44,364 nucleotides of DNA from the NCBI GenBank assembly GCA_036510875.1, contig DATCDE010000106.1, forward strand, positions 1 to 44,364, given 5' to 3'. Positions 35,182 through 43,796 of this stretch are shown here, piece by piece. The DNA is from Actinomycetes bacterium (GTDB taxonomy: Bacteria; Actinomycetota; Actinomycetes; Prado026). The translations under genes were made by a program, and so were the position numbers. Each line of letters opens with the position of its first letter. Within the stretch, counting starts at the first letter, position 1. The notes beneath the pieces were generated by a model. The model was given only the letters and a program-made list of their open reading frames with translations, was not told where the DNA came from and did no database searches.

Positions 35182-37575
35182 ATGGTCCGTCCGCGGCCGG
35201 CCGACGACAGCGGCGTGGTCACCCCGTTGGCGATGCTCCTGGTCGTCAGCCTCGTTGCTGGCGTGCTCGCGGCCGGACTGGCGCTGCCAGTCGTGGGGGC
35301 CGCCGGAGCGATCGCCCGCAACTCCGCACAGTCGTTCGACACCTTGCCCAGCGACCTGCAGACCCCGCCGCTGCCGCAGACCTCGACGATCCTGGCCGCC
35401 GACGGCTCGGTGATCGCGCGCATCTACAGCGAGAACCGGATCGTCGTCCCGCTCTCGTCGATCGCCCCGGTCATGCAGAAGGCCATCGTGGCCATCGAGG
35501 ACTCCCGGTTCTACGAGCACGGCGGCGTGGACATTCACGGGGCGCTGCGCGCGCTGGCCGCGAACCTGCAGTCCGGCTCGGTCCAGGAGGGCGCCTCCAC
35601 GCTGACCATGCAGTACGTCCGCAACGTGCTCGTGGTCTCGGCCCAGACCGACGCCGAGCGGGCCGCCGCCAGGGCCGTGAACACCGGCCGCAAGCTGCGT
35701 GAGATGCGGCTGGCGATCGGCCTGGAGAAGAAGTGGAGCAAGGCGCAGATCCTCGAGGGCTACCTCAACATCGCCTACTTCGGCGCCGGCGCCTACGGCA
35801 CGGAGGCGGCCGCCCGCCGCTACTTCTCCACGTCCGCGGACAAGCTCACCCTGTCGGAGGCGGCCACGCTGGCCGGCATCGTGCAGCAGCCGGTCGCCTT
35901 CGACCCACTGCTGGACCCGGCCGCCGCGCAGCAGCGCCGTGACGTCGTCCTGGACCGCATGCTGCAGCTGGGCGACATCACCCAGGCGGAGCGCGACGCC
36001 GCCGCCGCGATTCCGATGGCCAAGATGCTCAAGCCTCGGCAGGTCGCCAACGGCTGCTCCACGTCGGGGGCGCCGTTCTTCTGCGACTACGTCATGCACG
36101 TCCTGCTCAACGACCCGGCGTTCGGCAAGACGGCTGACGACCGCAAGGCGCTGATCGAGCAGGGCGGGCTGACCATTCGGACCGCCTTGGACGTCAAGGC
36201 CCAGTCGGCTGCCCAGGCCTCGGTCGAGAGGTACATCCCGTACAACGACCCGAGCGGCAAGGCCGCGTCCCTGGCCATGGTGGAGCCAGGCACGGGCAAC
36301 ATCAAGGCGATGGCCGAGAACCGGCGCTGGGGGGTCAGCGGGGTCGGCTACACGACGTACAACTACGCGGTCGACAGCGCCGAGGGCGGCACCGTGGGGA
36401 TGCAGGCCGGGTCGACGTTCAAGGCGTTCACGCTGGCGGCGGCCCTCGAGCAGGGCATCCCGCTCAACGAGCCGATCGCTGCCCCCCAGACCAAGACGTT
36501 CACCGGGTTCACCGACTGCAACGGCAACAAGTTCGCCCCCTACACGCTGAGCAACTCGACCGGGGCCGGCACGTTCAACCTGCGCACCGGCACGGCGCTG
36601 TCCATCAACACCTTCTTCGTCGAGGTGGAGCGCCGCACCGGCATCTGCCGGCCGGTCGAGATCGCCGAGGCGCTCGGGGTCCATTCGGGCGCCGGCAAGC
36701 CGCTGCAGCGGGTGCCCTCGTTCACCCTCGGCGTCGACAACGTCACGCCGCTGACGATGGCCGAGGCCTACGCCACCTTCGCGGCCCACGGCAAGCACTG
36801 CGAGTCCCGAGCGATCGTCTCGGTGACCGACCGCAACGGCAAGCAGCTGGCGGTCCCGTCGGTGCGCTGCAGCCAGGTGCTCGACCCGGCCATCGCCGAC
36901 GGCGTCACCTCGATCCTCGCGGGCGTCATCGACGGCCCGATCGGCGGTCGGACCGGCCAGCCGATGAGCCTGGGCCGGCCGGCCGCCGGCAAGACCGGGA
37001 CGACGGACAGCAACTCCGCCGTGTGGTTCGTCGGGTTCGTGCCGCAGCTGTCCACCGCGGTCTGGGCCGGCGACCCGCGCGGCGGCTTCGGCCACCCGAT
37101 GCAGAACGTCACGATCAACGGCCACTTCTACCCGCAGGTCTACGGCAAGTCCATCCCCGGGCCGATCTGGCGCGAGACGATGCAGGCCGCCCTCAAGGAC
37201 GTGCCGGTGATCCGGTTCCCGGCGCTCGACCCGACGGTCATCCGGGGGATCACCGTCACCGTTCCGTCGCTGGCCGGGCTGACCCCCACCCAGGCGGCCG
37301 CCAAGCTCAGCGCACGGGGGCTGAGCTCGGTCGTCGTGCCCACCCAGGTCAACTCGACGTACCCGGTCGGCACGATCGACCACACCGACCCCGCAGCCGG
37401 CCGGTCGGTGTCCCCGGGGACCCCGATCTCGCTCTACCTGAGCAACGGGTCGCCGCCACCACCAACCACCGCACCGACCGCTTCCGCGGGCCCATCCGGC
37501 GGCACGGCAGGCCCGGCGCCGTCCACCGGACCGCCCGTCGTCCCCACGCCCAGCCCGAAGCCGACGAAGCACTAG
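35182..37575 (+). CDS. Class A penicillin-binding protein with PASTA domain (PonA2 type)
   Basis: The 797-aa bifunctional peptidoglycan synthase has a transmembrane anchor at residues ~13-42. The glycosyltransferase 51 domain has IEDSRFYEHGGVDIHGALRA, EGASTLTMQYVRN and ILEGYLNIAYFGAGAYGTEAAARRYF. The transpeptidase domain has active Ser in GSTFKAFTLAAALE (SxxK), SIN in LSINTFF and KTGT in AGKTGTTDS. A single PASTA domain (VPSLAGLTPTQAAAKLSARGL) and a Pro/Thr-rich tail follow. It works in the outer face of the membrane. The ATG at 35182 is supported by its promoter. Stop TAG overlaps the convergent GatB/YqeY stop at a CTAG. Confidence 0.95.
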   Translation: MVRPRPADDSGVVTPLAMLLVVSLVAGVLAAGLALPVVGAAGAIARNSAQSFDTLPSDLQTPPLPQTSTILAADGSVIARIYSENRIVVPLSSIAPVMQKAIVAIEDSRFYEHGGVDIHGALRALAANLQSGSVQEGASTLTMQYVRNVLVVSAQTDAERAAARAVNTGRKLREMRLAIGLEKKWSKAQILEGYLNIAYFGAGAYGTEAAARRYFSTSADKLTLSEAATLAGIVQQPVAFDPLLDPAAAQQRRDVVLDRMLQLGDITQAERDAAAAIPMAKMLKPRQVANGCSTSGAPFFCDYVMHVLLNDPAFGKTADDRKALIEQGGLTIRTALDVKAQSAAQASVERYIPYNDPSGKAASLAMVEPGTGNIKAMAENRRWGVSGVGYTTYNYAVDSAEGGTVGMQAGSTFKAFTLAAALEQGIPLNEPIAAPQTKTFTGFTDCNGNKFAPYTLSNSTGAGTFNLRTGTALSINTFFVEVERRTGICRPVEIAEALGVHSGAGKPLQRVPSFTLGVDNVTPLTMAEAYATFAAHGKHCESRAIVSVTDRNGKQLAVPSVRCSQVLDPAIADGVTSILAGVIDGPIGGRTGQPMSLGRPAAGKTGTTDSNSAVWFVGFVPQLSTAVWAGDPRGGFGHPMQNVTINGHFYPQVYGKSIPGPIWRETMQAALKDVPVIRFPALDPTVIRGITVTVPSLAGLTPTQAAAKLSARGLSSVVVPTQVNSTYPVGTIDHTDPAAGRSVSPGTPISLYLSNGSPPPPTTAPTASAGPSGGTAGPAPSTGPPVVPTPSPKPTKH

Positions 37576-38039
37576 TCGGCGGCGAGCGCCGCCCGGACCC
37601 GGGCGGCCACCGCGGCGCCGTCGGCGCGCCCGGCCACCTGGGGCTGGAGCGCCTTCATGACCTGGCCCATGGCCTTGGGCCCGGTGGCACCGGCTGTGGC
37701 CACCGCCGCGACGGCGGCGGCCACCAGCGCCTCCAGCTCGGCGTCGGACATCGCCGCGGGCAGGTACCCCTCGACCACCGCGAGTTCGGCCCGCTCCCGT
37801 TGCGCCAGCTCCGGCCGGCCGGCCCCGTCGTAGGCCTCGGCGGCCTCCCGGCGCTTCTTCGCCTCGCGTTGCAGGGCGCCGACCACCTCGGCGTCGCTCA
37901 GCTCTTTGGCGGTGTTGCCCGCGACCTCGGCGTTGGTCACGGCGGTCAGCGCCATCCGCAGGGTGGCGGTGGTCAGCTCGTCCCGGGCCCGCATAGCGTC
38001 GGTCAGGTCGGCGTGCAGGCGGTTCTTCAGCTCGCTCAC
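37572..38039 (-). CDS. GatB/YqeY domain protein
   Basis: The 155-aa helical protein matches the YqeY family: LKNRLHADLTDAMRARDELTTATLRMALTAVTNAEV, then EVVGALQREAKKRREAAEAY, LAVVEGYLPAAMSDAELE and GPKAMGQVMKALQPQVAGRADG. YqeY-like domains resemble the tRNA-binding tail of amidotransferase GatB, but stand-alone function is not settled. The GTG at 38039 starts the conserved N-terminus, and a GGAGG lies immediately before it. Confidence 0.9.
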   Translation of the reverse strand: MSELKNRLHADLTDAMRARDELTTATLRMALTAVTNAEVAGNTAKELSDAEVVGALQREAKKRREAAEAYDGAGRPELAQRERAELAVVEGYLPAAMSDAELEALVAAAVAAVATAGATGPKAMGQVMKALQPQVAGRADGAAVAARVRAALAAD

Positions 38040-38101
38040 CCTCCGAGCATGACAGGTCGACCGTCGCGGCCGATCCGCCCGTGCCATGCCACCATGGCCC
38101 G

Positions 38102-39004
38102 ATGCATCCGATCACCCGTGTCGCCGCCGGTGCGACCGCCGCAGGGCTGGCCTGCATCGCCTACGGTGCCGGGTACGAGGTCCGTGCCTTCCGGCTGCGC
38201 CGGGAGGCCGTCCCGGTGCTGCCCCCGGGCCAGGCCCCCATCCGGGTGCTGCAGCTCACCGACCTGCACCTGACCCCCGGCCAGCACAAGAAGCAGCGCT
38301 GGGTCCGCGCGCTCGCCGCACTCGAGCCGGACTTGGTCATCGACACGGGGGACAACCTGGCCCATCCGGACGCCGTAGCACCCCTGGTCGACGCGCTCGG
38401 CCCGCTGCTGGAGCGCCCGGGGGCGTTCGTGCTCGGCTCGAACGACTACTACGGACCGACCCTGAAGAACCCGGCACGGTACCTGCTGGCCAGCGACGCC
38501 ACCCGCCGGCACGGGCCGGACCTGCCGTGGCGCGACCTGACCGACTCGCTCCGCTCGGCCGGGTGGGCCGACCTGTCCAACGCCAGGGCCCGGGTCAAGC
38601 TGGACGACGGCCGCGAGATCGAGCTGGTCGGCGTGGACGACCCGCACATCGACCGGGACCGCTACGACGAGGTCGCCGGGCCGGCGGCGCCGGACGCCGA
38701 CCTCAGCCTGGGCGTCGTCCACGCGCCCTACCACCGCGTGGTCGACGCCATGGCCGCCGACGGGCTGCCGCTCGTGATCGCCGGGCACACCCACGGCGGG
38801 CAGCTGTGCGTGCCGTTCTACGGGGCTCTGGTCTCCAACTGCGACCTGTCGCCGCGGCGGGCCAAGGGGCTCTCGAAGCACACCGAGGGCACCCTGCTGC
38901 ACGTCTGCGCCGGGCTCGGCACCTCCCCCACGGCCCCGATCCGGTTCGCCTGCCCGCCCGAGGCGGCGCTGCTCACCCTGGTCGCCCGGGGCGAGCAGGG
39001 GTAG
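38102..39004 (+). CDS. Metallophosphoesterase (Rv3683 type)
   Basis: The 300-aa binuclear-metal phosphoesterase has an N-terminal hydrophobic segment (AAGATAAGLACIAYGAGYEVRAF) that may tether it to the membrane. Metal-ligand motifs are TDLHLTP (DxH), DTGDNL (GD), GSNDYY (GNxD variant) and IAGHTHGGQLCVPF. The family includes UDP-diacylglucosamine and calcineurin-like phosphatases; the substrate is not known. It is divergent from the GatB/YqeY gene. It is the last gene of the syntenic block before tRNA-Pro. Confidence 0.9.
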   Translation: MHPITRVAAGATAAGLACIAYGAGYEVRAFRLRREAVPVLPPGQAPIRVLQLTDLHLTPGQHKKQRWVRALAALEPDLVIDTGDNLAHPDAVAPLVDALGPLLERPGAFVLGSNDYYGPTLKNPARYLLASDATRRHGPDLPWRDLTDSLRSAGWADLSNARARVKLDDGREIELVGVDDPHIDRDRYDEVAGPAAPDADLSLGVVHAPYHRVVDAMAADGLPLVIAGHTHGGQLCVPFYGALVSNCDLSPRRAKGLSKHTEGTLLHVCAGLGTSPTAPIRFACPPEAALLTLVARGEQG

Positions 39005-39009
39005 CCCGT

Positions 39010-39038
39010 TTGGGGTGCCGCCGCGGCTCGGCTATCCT
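39010..39038 (+). promoter_or_regulatory. tRNA-Pro promoter
   Basis: TTGGGG (39010-39015) and TATCCT (39033-39038) are separated by 17 nt, and the tRNA begins 13 nt after the -10. Confidence 0.6.
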
Positions 39039-39050
39039 GCTCGGGCACTT

Positions 39051-39125
<75 letters not shown>

Positions 39126-39134
39126 TGGCATGAC

Positions 39135-39173
39135 GAGGTCCCGGGACCGTCGGTGACGACGGCCCGGGACCTC
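39135..39173. terminator. Strong bidirectional terminator between tRNA-Pro and ctaG
   Basis: GAGGTCCCGGG-A-CCGTC (39135-39151) pairs with GACGG-CCCGGGACCTC (39158-39173) over 16 base pairs with one bulged A and a 6-nt loop. It sits between the tRNA and the convergent ctaG gene, so it can end both transcripts. Confidence 0.8.
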
Positions 39174-39189
39174 TGCACATCGGCGTCGG

Positions 39190-40071
39190 TCAGCCGGCGA
39201 CGGGGGCCAGCAGCGGGATCGGGTCTGGCTCGCGCTCGCGCAGCCAGCTGGTGACCGTGTGGTGCATCGCCGGGAAGAAGGCGATCTCCCCGCAGACCCA
39301 CAAGATCGCCCCCGCGATCTGCTGGTCGGCCGCCTGCTGGGCCAGCGTGTGCCCCTCGGCGTACCAGGGGTAGAGGTCCTTGGTGAACATGACCAGGGTC
39401 ATCGCAACGACGACCATGACGCCGTTGGTGGAGATCAGCGCGGCCAGCCGGCGCGGACCGTCCAGGACCGGGCGCATCGGGTACGAACCGAAGATCTGCA
39501 ACCACAGCGCGACCGCCAGGCCGAAGAAGCTGCCGTGCTCGAGCCAGATGTGCACGCTGCTGACCCGGGCCGCCAGGTCGAACGGCCCGGGGAAGTGCCA
39601 GAACAGCATCGCCGCGTTGAACAGCACGATCGAGGTCCAGGGGCGAGCCAGGACCTGGCGGACCCACGCGAGCGCCCGGCCGACCGGGCCGACCGGGCGG
39701 CCCGGACGCGTCCGCTGGGCGAGTCGGCCGAACCCGCCGCGGACCGGGCGGGGCAGCCCGCGCAGCAGCGGCAGCCAGGGGGCGCCGAGGACGATGAGCG
39801 GGGCGGCGACGAACGACAGCAGGATGTGCTGGACGACGTGTGCGGTCAGGTAGTCGTCCGCCCAGTAGTCGATCGGCGAGACGATGGCGAGCAGCAGCGC
39901 GGCCAGCCCCAGGTAGAACAGCGCGGCCTGCCCGACCCACGGCCTGGTGGGTCGTCCGGCGCGCCGGACGGCGTGCAGCCTCAGCCGCAGCCCGCGCTGG
40001 TGGATACCGACGACGACCGCCATGACGACGACCACCGGGTCGAAAGACCAGTGCTCGAACAGCACGCTCAC
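39190..40071 (-). CDS. ctaG: Caa3-type cytochrome c oxidase assembly protein CtaG
   Basis: The 293-aa membrane protein has about seven hydrophobic helices and conserved motifs of the caa3_CtaG family: YLTAHVVQHILLSFVAAPLIVLGAPW (His pair), FWHFPGPFDLAARVSSVHIWLEHGSFF and FTKDLYPWYAEGHTLAQQAADQQIAGAILWV. It is thought to help form the copper centre of heme-copper oxidases. Start GTG 40071 overlaps the lipoprotein stop. It is last in a three-gene coupled unit. Confidence 0.9.
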   Translation of the reverse strand: MSVLFEHWSFDPVVVVMAVVVGIHQRGLRLRLHAVRRAGRPTRPWVGQAALFYLGLAALLLAIVSPIDYWADDYLTAHVVQHILLSFVAAPLIVLGAPWLPLLRGLPRPVRGGFGRLAQRTRPGRPVGPVGRALAWVRQVLARPWTSIVLFNAAMLFWHFPGPFDLAARVSSVHIWLEHGSFFGLAVALWLQIFGSYPMRPVLDGPRRLAALISTNGVMVVVAMTLVMFTKDLYPWYAEGHTLAQQAADQQIAGAILWVCGEIAFFPAMHHTVTSWLREREPDPIPLLAPVAG

Positions 40072-41207
40072 GACTCGCCTCCCACGCCCAGCTGGGCAAC
40101 CCACTCCGGCAACGTGACCGGGGCGAACGACTGACCGGACGCGGACACCGACCACAGCCGGGCCGCCGTCCCCTCCCCGGTGACGGCGTAGCCGGTGTCC
40201 GCTCCGGTGATCGCCAGGTCCGTCACCGGACCCGGTGCCGTTCCTTCGTCCCGCCAGGCCTGCCCGCCGTTGGTGGAGGCGAGCAGCCGCGCCGCCGACC
40301 CGTCCGGCACGGCCAGCCAGACCCGGCCGGCGGAGCAGGCCCAGACCGGGTCGCCCGCGGGCAGCGCGACGGGGGCGCCGGTCCGCCAGCTGGTGCCGCC
40401 GTCCACCGTCCGCTCGACGACCGCCGTGCCGGGGCCGCCGGACGACGGCCTGGTCGTGACCAGGTCGACCAGGTCACCACCCGTCCCGCAGGGCGCGGAC
40501 GCCGCCTCCTGCAGCGCAGCCGCCGTCCCCTGCGGTGCCGCCAGCGGGACCGGCCGCCAGCCGCCGGCCCCCTGCCGGAACAGCACGGTCTGGCCCGCCG
40601 GAGCGGTTCCGGACAGCCAGCCTTGCGTCGCGTCCGTCCAGCGCACGCCGGTGAGCCGCAGCCGCTGCGAGGGGTCCAGGCTCGACGCCGACGCGGCGAC
40701 CTGCCACGGGCCCTCGGCAGCCATGGCGGTCACCAGCTCGGTCGAGGAACCGGAGCCAAGCAGCGCCCACAGGGCCTTCCCCTGGAATGCAACCGCCTCC
40801 GGACGGTCGGTGAGCACGCCCGGCAGCTGGCCGCCGGACCACCCGGTGGGGGTCCCGTCCCCGAGCAGGACGGGGGACACACTGAGCGCACCGGTGGGCA
40901 GGACGCCGACCAGCACGTGGTGGGACCCGGACCGGGCCAGCAGCAGCCCGCCGTCCGTCGGCACCGCCGGCGGGGTGGCGTTGGTGACCGTGCGGAAGCC
41001 GTCGGTGGTCGCCAGCAGCACCGACACCGAGCCGCTGCGCCACACCAGCAGCCCGCTGTCCGGACCGGCCATGACCAGCTGGGGCTGCAGGCGGGGCGGG
41101 CTCGAGGCGGCGACCGAGGTGCTGCTGGCCGCGGTGCCGGCGCCGCAGCCGGCCAGCGCCGTCGCCACCGTCAGCGCCCCCGCCGCCCGGACCAGGCCGC
41201 TGGTCAC
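40068..41207 (-). CDS. Lipoprotein with beta-propeller/BNR-like repeats
   Basis: The 379-aa exported lipoprotein has lipobox TALAGCGAG at about residues 14-22, a low-complexity Ser/Ala stretch, and then repeated Asp-box-like blades such as RTVDGGTSWRTG, ASTNGGQAWRDEG and ATTDGFRTV, with repeated GWLSG/GYAVTGEG turns. This resembles BNR/sialidase-like or WD40-type propellers. Function is unknown. Its tight coupling to SCO1-fusion and CtaG suggests a role at the outer face in copper delivery or oxidase maturation (inference). Confidence 0.75.
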   Translation of the reverse strand: MTSGLVRAAGALTVATALAGCGAGTAASSTSVAASSPPRLQPQLVMAGPDSGLLVWRSGSVSVLLATTDGFRTVTNATPPAVPTDGGLLLARSGSHHVLVGVLPTGALSVSPVLLGDGTPTGWSGGQLPGVLTDRPEAVAFQGKALWALLGSGSSTELVTAMAAEGPWQVAASASSLDPSQRLRLTGVRWTDATQGWLSGTAPAGQTVLFRQGAGGWRPVPLAAPQGTAAALQEAASAPCGTGGDLVDLVTTRPSSGGPGTAVVERTVDGGTSWRTGAPVALPAGDPVWACSAGRVWLAVPDGSAARLLASTNGGQAWRDEGTAPGPVTDLAITGADTGYAVTGEGTAARLWSVSASGQSFAPVTLPEWVAQLGVGGES

Positions 41208-42919
41208 GGGGCCCTCGTCTCGATCGCTCGGGTCATCAGGTCGACGTACCCCGTCGTCAGGTCCGGCTGGGCGCTGTCGTCCATCGAGCTGACCTCGCGG
41301 CCCGCCGCGTCGACGAAGTAGACCACCTGCGAGTGGGCCTCCATGCCGACTGACTGCAGGCTGACGGTGATGCCGTACGAGCGCAGCACTGGCGTCAGCT
41401 GGGCCAGCGAGCCGGTGACGAAGTGCCAGGACGGCATCGCCGACAGCCCGTGCTCGCGGGTGAAGGTCTGCACGTCGGGCACGCCGTGGAAGACCGGGTT
41501 GGCGTCCACCGCCACGACCTGGACGTGCTCGGCACGAGCTCCCGCGGCCCGGACCGCGGCCGCCAGCTGGTTGGCGATGAGCGGGCAGTTGTCCGAGCAG
41601 ACCGGGTCGAGGAACGTGAGCAGCACCAGGTTCCCGCGCAGCTTCGACAGGGTGAGCCGGGCCCCGTTCTGGTCGGTGAGCGTGAAGTCGGGGGCGGCCC
41701 GACCGTCCAGCTGCCGGACGCCGCCGTCGTCCGCCACCGCCGCCTGCGCGTCGGCCGGGCCGAACAGGCCCAGGGCCAGCACGGCGGGCACGACGAGCAC
41801 GGCCGCGACCCCGGCGCCCCAGGCGGCCCCGCCCAGCACCCGGCGACGGGGGGCAACCGGGGCGCGCTCCGGCTCGGTGTGCGTGGCCTCCGCCCAGCCG
41901 GGCCACGCGGCCACCAGCATCGCCGCGAGCGGCACGGCGCTGTTGGGGTCGGTCCCGGTCCCGCCGAGGACGCCGAAGTCCTGGCCGAACCACCAAGTCG
42001 CCAGCAGGACTGCCAGCCCGGACGGGACGAACAGCCAGGCCGCCCGGCCCGAGACCAGCCCGGCACCGACCACCGCCAAAACGACGAGCAGCACCGAACC
42101 GACCGCGACCGGGTGGGCGGCGGAGACGAGGGCGAGGGCGCTCAGCGGTCGCCGCAGCAGCGCCGGCTGCGGCGTGGTGGAGGCGTCCCGGAAGATGGCG
42201 GACAGGCCGTCGGAGGCCGACCAGGCTCCCTCCCACGGCAGCGCCTGCAGCACCGCCCCCAGCAGCATGGTGACGCCGACGGCCCAGCGGGCCAGGGACG
42301 CCGCCGGACGGCGGCCCGACCACCACGACCACGGTGCCAGCAGCAGCCCCGAGGCGACGGCATAGAAGACCGCAGCGCCGGGCACACCGGTCAGCCAGCT
42401 GGCCCCGGGGACCAAGAGCCCACCGAGCCCCTCGCCGGCCACCCAGACGACCACGCTCCAGCCCAAGGAAGCCCACAGCGCCGTCCTGGCGAAACGCCCC
42501 GAGCCGCCGGCCAGGACCAGCACCCCCAGCCCGACCTGCACCCAGACCGTGACGGCGTCCGCGCCGACCGGGTGGTGGGACCAGGCGCGCACCAGGGGGG
42601 CGACCAGCTGGGTGAGCCAGGACGGCTGCCCGGCCATCGCCGGGTCGACCATCGTGGGCAGGAACCCGGACGGCATCGCCGGTTGGGCCTGCAGCAGCCC
42701 GTCCAGCACCCACAGCGACCCCAGGGCGACGCGCAGGAAGCGGCGCGCCCCGGACTCCGTCGGCAGAGCCGGGCCGGAGGGATCCGCTGCCCTTCGCCGC
42801 TGGACGACGGCGTACGCGAGCGCGCCGAGCACCGCAAAGGCGAGGACCACGGCAGCCTGGCCGGCCAGCGCCGTCACTAGCGCCCCGCCGAGCGCGCCCG
42901 GCTGTCCACCGGTCGGCAT
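41204..42919 (-). CDS. Multi-TM membrane protein fused to a SCO1/SenC thioredoxin-like domain
   Basis: The 571-aa protein has two parts. Residues 1-~395 contain many hydrophobic segments (for example ALVTALAGQAAVVLAFAVLGALAYAVV, AVTVWVQVGLGVLVLAG, HPVAVGSVLLVVLAVVGAGLV), with a stretch RFLRVALGSLWVLDGLLQ resembling DoxX-like entries. Residues ~405-570 form a SCO domain facing outside: DFTLTDQNGARLTLSKLRGNLVLLTFLDPVC, with the copper pair C441-x3-C445 in VCSDNCPLI, and the third ligand His in MEAHSQVVYFVD. SCO1 delivers copper to the CuA site of cytochrome c oxidase. The fusion to a large membrane domain is unusual. ATG 42919 is used. Confidence 0.8.
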   Translation of the reverse strand: MPTGGQPGALGGALVTALAGQAAVVLAFAVLGALAYAVVQRRRAADPSGPALPTESGARRFLRVALGSLWVLDGLLQAQPAMPSGFLPTMVDPAMAGQPSWLTQLVAPLVRAWSHHPVGADAVTVWVQVGLGVLVLAGGSGRFARTALWASLGWSVVVWVAGEGLGGLLVPGASWLTGVPGAAVFYAVASGLLLAPWSWWSGRRPAASLARWAVGVTMLLGAVLQALPWEGAWSASDGLSAIFRDASTTPQPALLRRPLSALALVSAAHPVAVGSVLLVVLAVVGAGLVSGRAAWLFVPSGLAVLLATWWFGQDFGVLGGTGTDPNSAVPLAAMLVAAWPGWAEATHTEPERAPVAPRRRVLGGAAWGAGVAAVLVVPAVLALGLFGPADAQAAVADDGGVRQLDGRAAPDFTLTDQNGARLTLSKLRGNLVLLTFLDPVCSDNCPLIANQLAAAVRAAGARAEHVQVVAVDANPVFHGVPDVQTFTREHGLSAMPSWHFVTGSLAQLTPVLRSYGITVSLQSVGMEAHSQVVYFVDAAGREVSSMDDSAQPDLTTGYVDLMTRAIETRAP

Positions 42920-42965
42920 CAGCGACCACCCCCGCGAACAGTGCCGCAACCACGCGGCCGGGGGG

Positions 42966-42971
42966 TACCCT
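42966..42971 (+). promoter_or_regulatory. -10 hexamer TACCCT for leaderless transcript
   Basis: TACCCT ends 7 nt before the GTG at 42979 in the 59-nt gap between divergent genes. Confidence 0.55.
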
Positions 42972-42978
42972 CCGCTGC

Positions 42979-43644
42979 GTGAGTTCGACCACTGACGTTG
43001 AGTCCGCTGCCCCCGCACCCTCCGAACCGGGGCGCACGGCCCGGCTGAGCGCCTGGGCCAAGGCGCATCCCCGATGGGCCATCGCCGGGGTGACCGTGGT
43101 CGCGCTGGGCGCCGCCGCGGTCGCCGACTGGCCGCACCAGGCCACCCAGGGCCAGCTGCAGGGCGACCTGCAGTCCTATGTGACACAGCTGCGCGGCGAC
43201 GTCCTGTCCTGCGGCGTCGAGGTCGAGGAGACGCTGAGCGCCTACAACCAGATCATGGCCGGGGTCTCCACCGACCGGAACACCGCGATCGGCATCGGGG
43301 ACCGGGCCGCTCTGGACTGCACGCCGGCCGGCAACGCCAAGATCCTGGACCTGGCCGCCGCCCAGCCGCCGCGCTCGGTGGCGCGCTACCACCTCGAGCT
43401 CGGGGCCGCGCAGCTGTACGGCTGGGCCTCCTCCGACGCGGTCGACGCGATGCAGGACGTTCACCAGCTGCTCCTTTCCCCCGGGGATCCCGCCCGGCTG
43501 GCCGACCTCAAGCAGCGGCTCGGGGACATGCAGCAGCGGGCGGCCTCCGCCCAGGGCATCTTCGACAAGGCGGCCACCGCGCTGGGTGCGCCGTCGGAGT
43601 CGCTCAGCCTGGACGCGGTACGCCCGGGGGTCCTGGTCGGCTGA
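42979..43644 (+). CDS. Single-TM protein of unknown function, extracytoplasmic helical domain
   Basis: The 221-aa protein has a polar N-terminus, one transmembrane helix (WAIAGVTVVALGAAAVADW, about residues 33-51) and a mainly helical extracytoplasmic region with cysteines at CGVEVEETL and DCTPAGN that could bond. No family was recognised. It is divergent from the SCO1-fusion gene and convergent with the oxidase small-peptide gene 10 nt downstream. The leaderless-type TACCCT supports the GTG start. Confidence 0.7.
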   Translation: MSSTTDVESAAPAPSEPGRTARLSAWAKAHPRWAIAGVTVVALGAAAVADWPHQATQGQLQGDLQSYVTQLRGDVLSCGVEVEETLSAYNQIMAGVSTDRNTAIGIGDRAALDCTPAGNAKILDLAAAQPPRSVARYHLELGAAQLYGWASSDAVDAMQDVHQLLLSPGDPARLADLKQRLGDMQQRAASAQGIFDKAATALGAPSESLSLDAVRPGVLVG

Positions 43645-43654
43645 CGCCGGCCGG

Positions 43655-43768
43655 TCAGCGGCGGGACCGCTGAAAGAACCCCCAGATCAGCACCCCGACG
43701 AACAGCACCACCGGGAACACCCAGGTCAGCACGTCCCCAGTGGGATTGGCCGCTGCGATTACGTTCAT
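43655..43768 (-). CDS. 37-aa single-TM membrane peptide in oxidase locus
   Basis: The short gene encodes MNVIAAANPTGDVLTWVFPV, one membrane helix (VFPVVLFVGVLIWGFF) and the basic tail QRSRR. The ATG at 43768 has GGAGG about 7 nt upstream, and the gene begins 28 nt after the COX3-like stop on the same strand, so expression is likely. Size and topology resemble small oxidase subunits (CcoQ-like), but there is no clear homology by eye. Confidence 0.65.
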   Translation of the reverse strand: MNVIAAANPTGDVLTWVFPVVLFVGVLIWGFFQRSRR

Positions 43769-43796
43769 GGACAGCCTCCGAGATCATCGCGAGCGG

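Noticed and set aside
35161-38157. 998-codon open frame on the minus strand opposite ponA
   Set aside because: It is a shadow of the PonA gene; the translation is low-complexity and Arg/Gly-rich with no motif.
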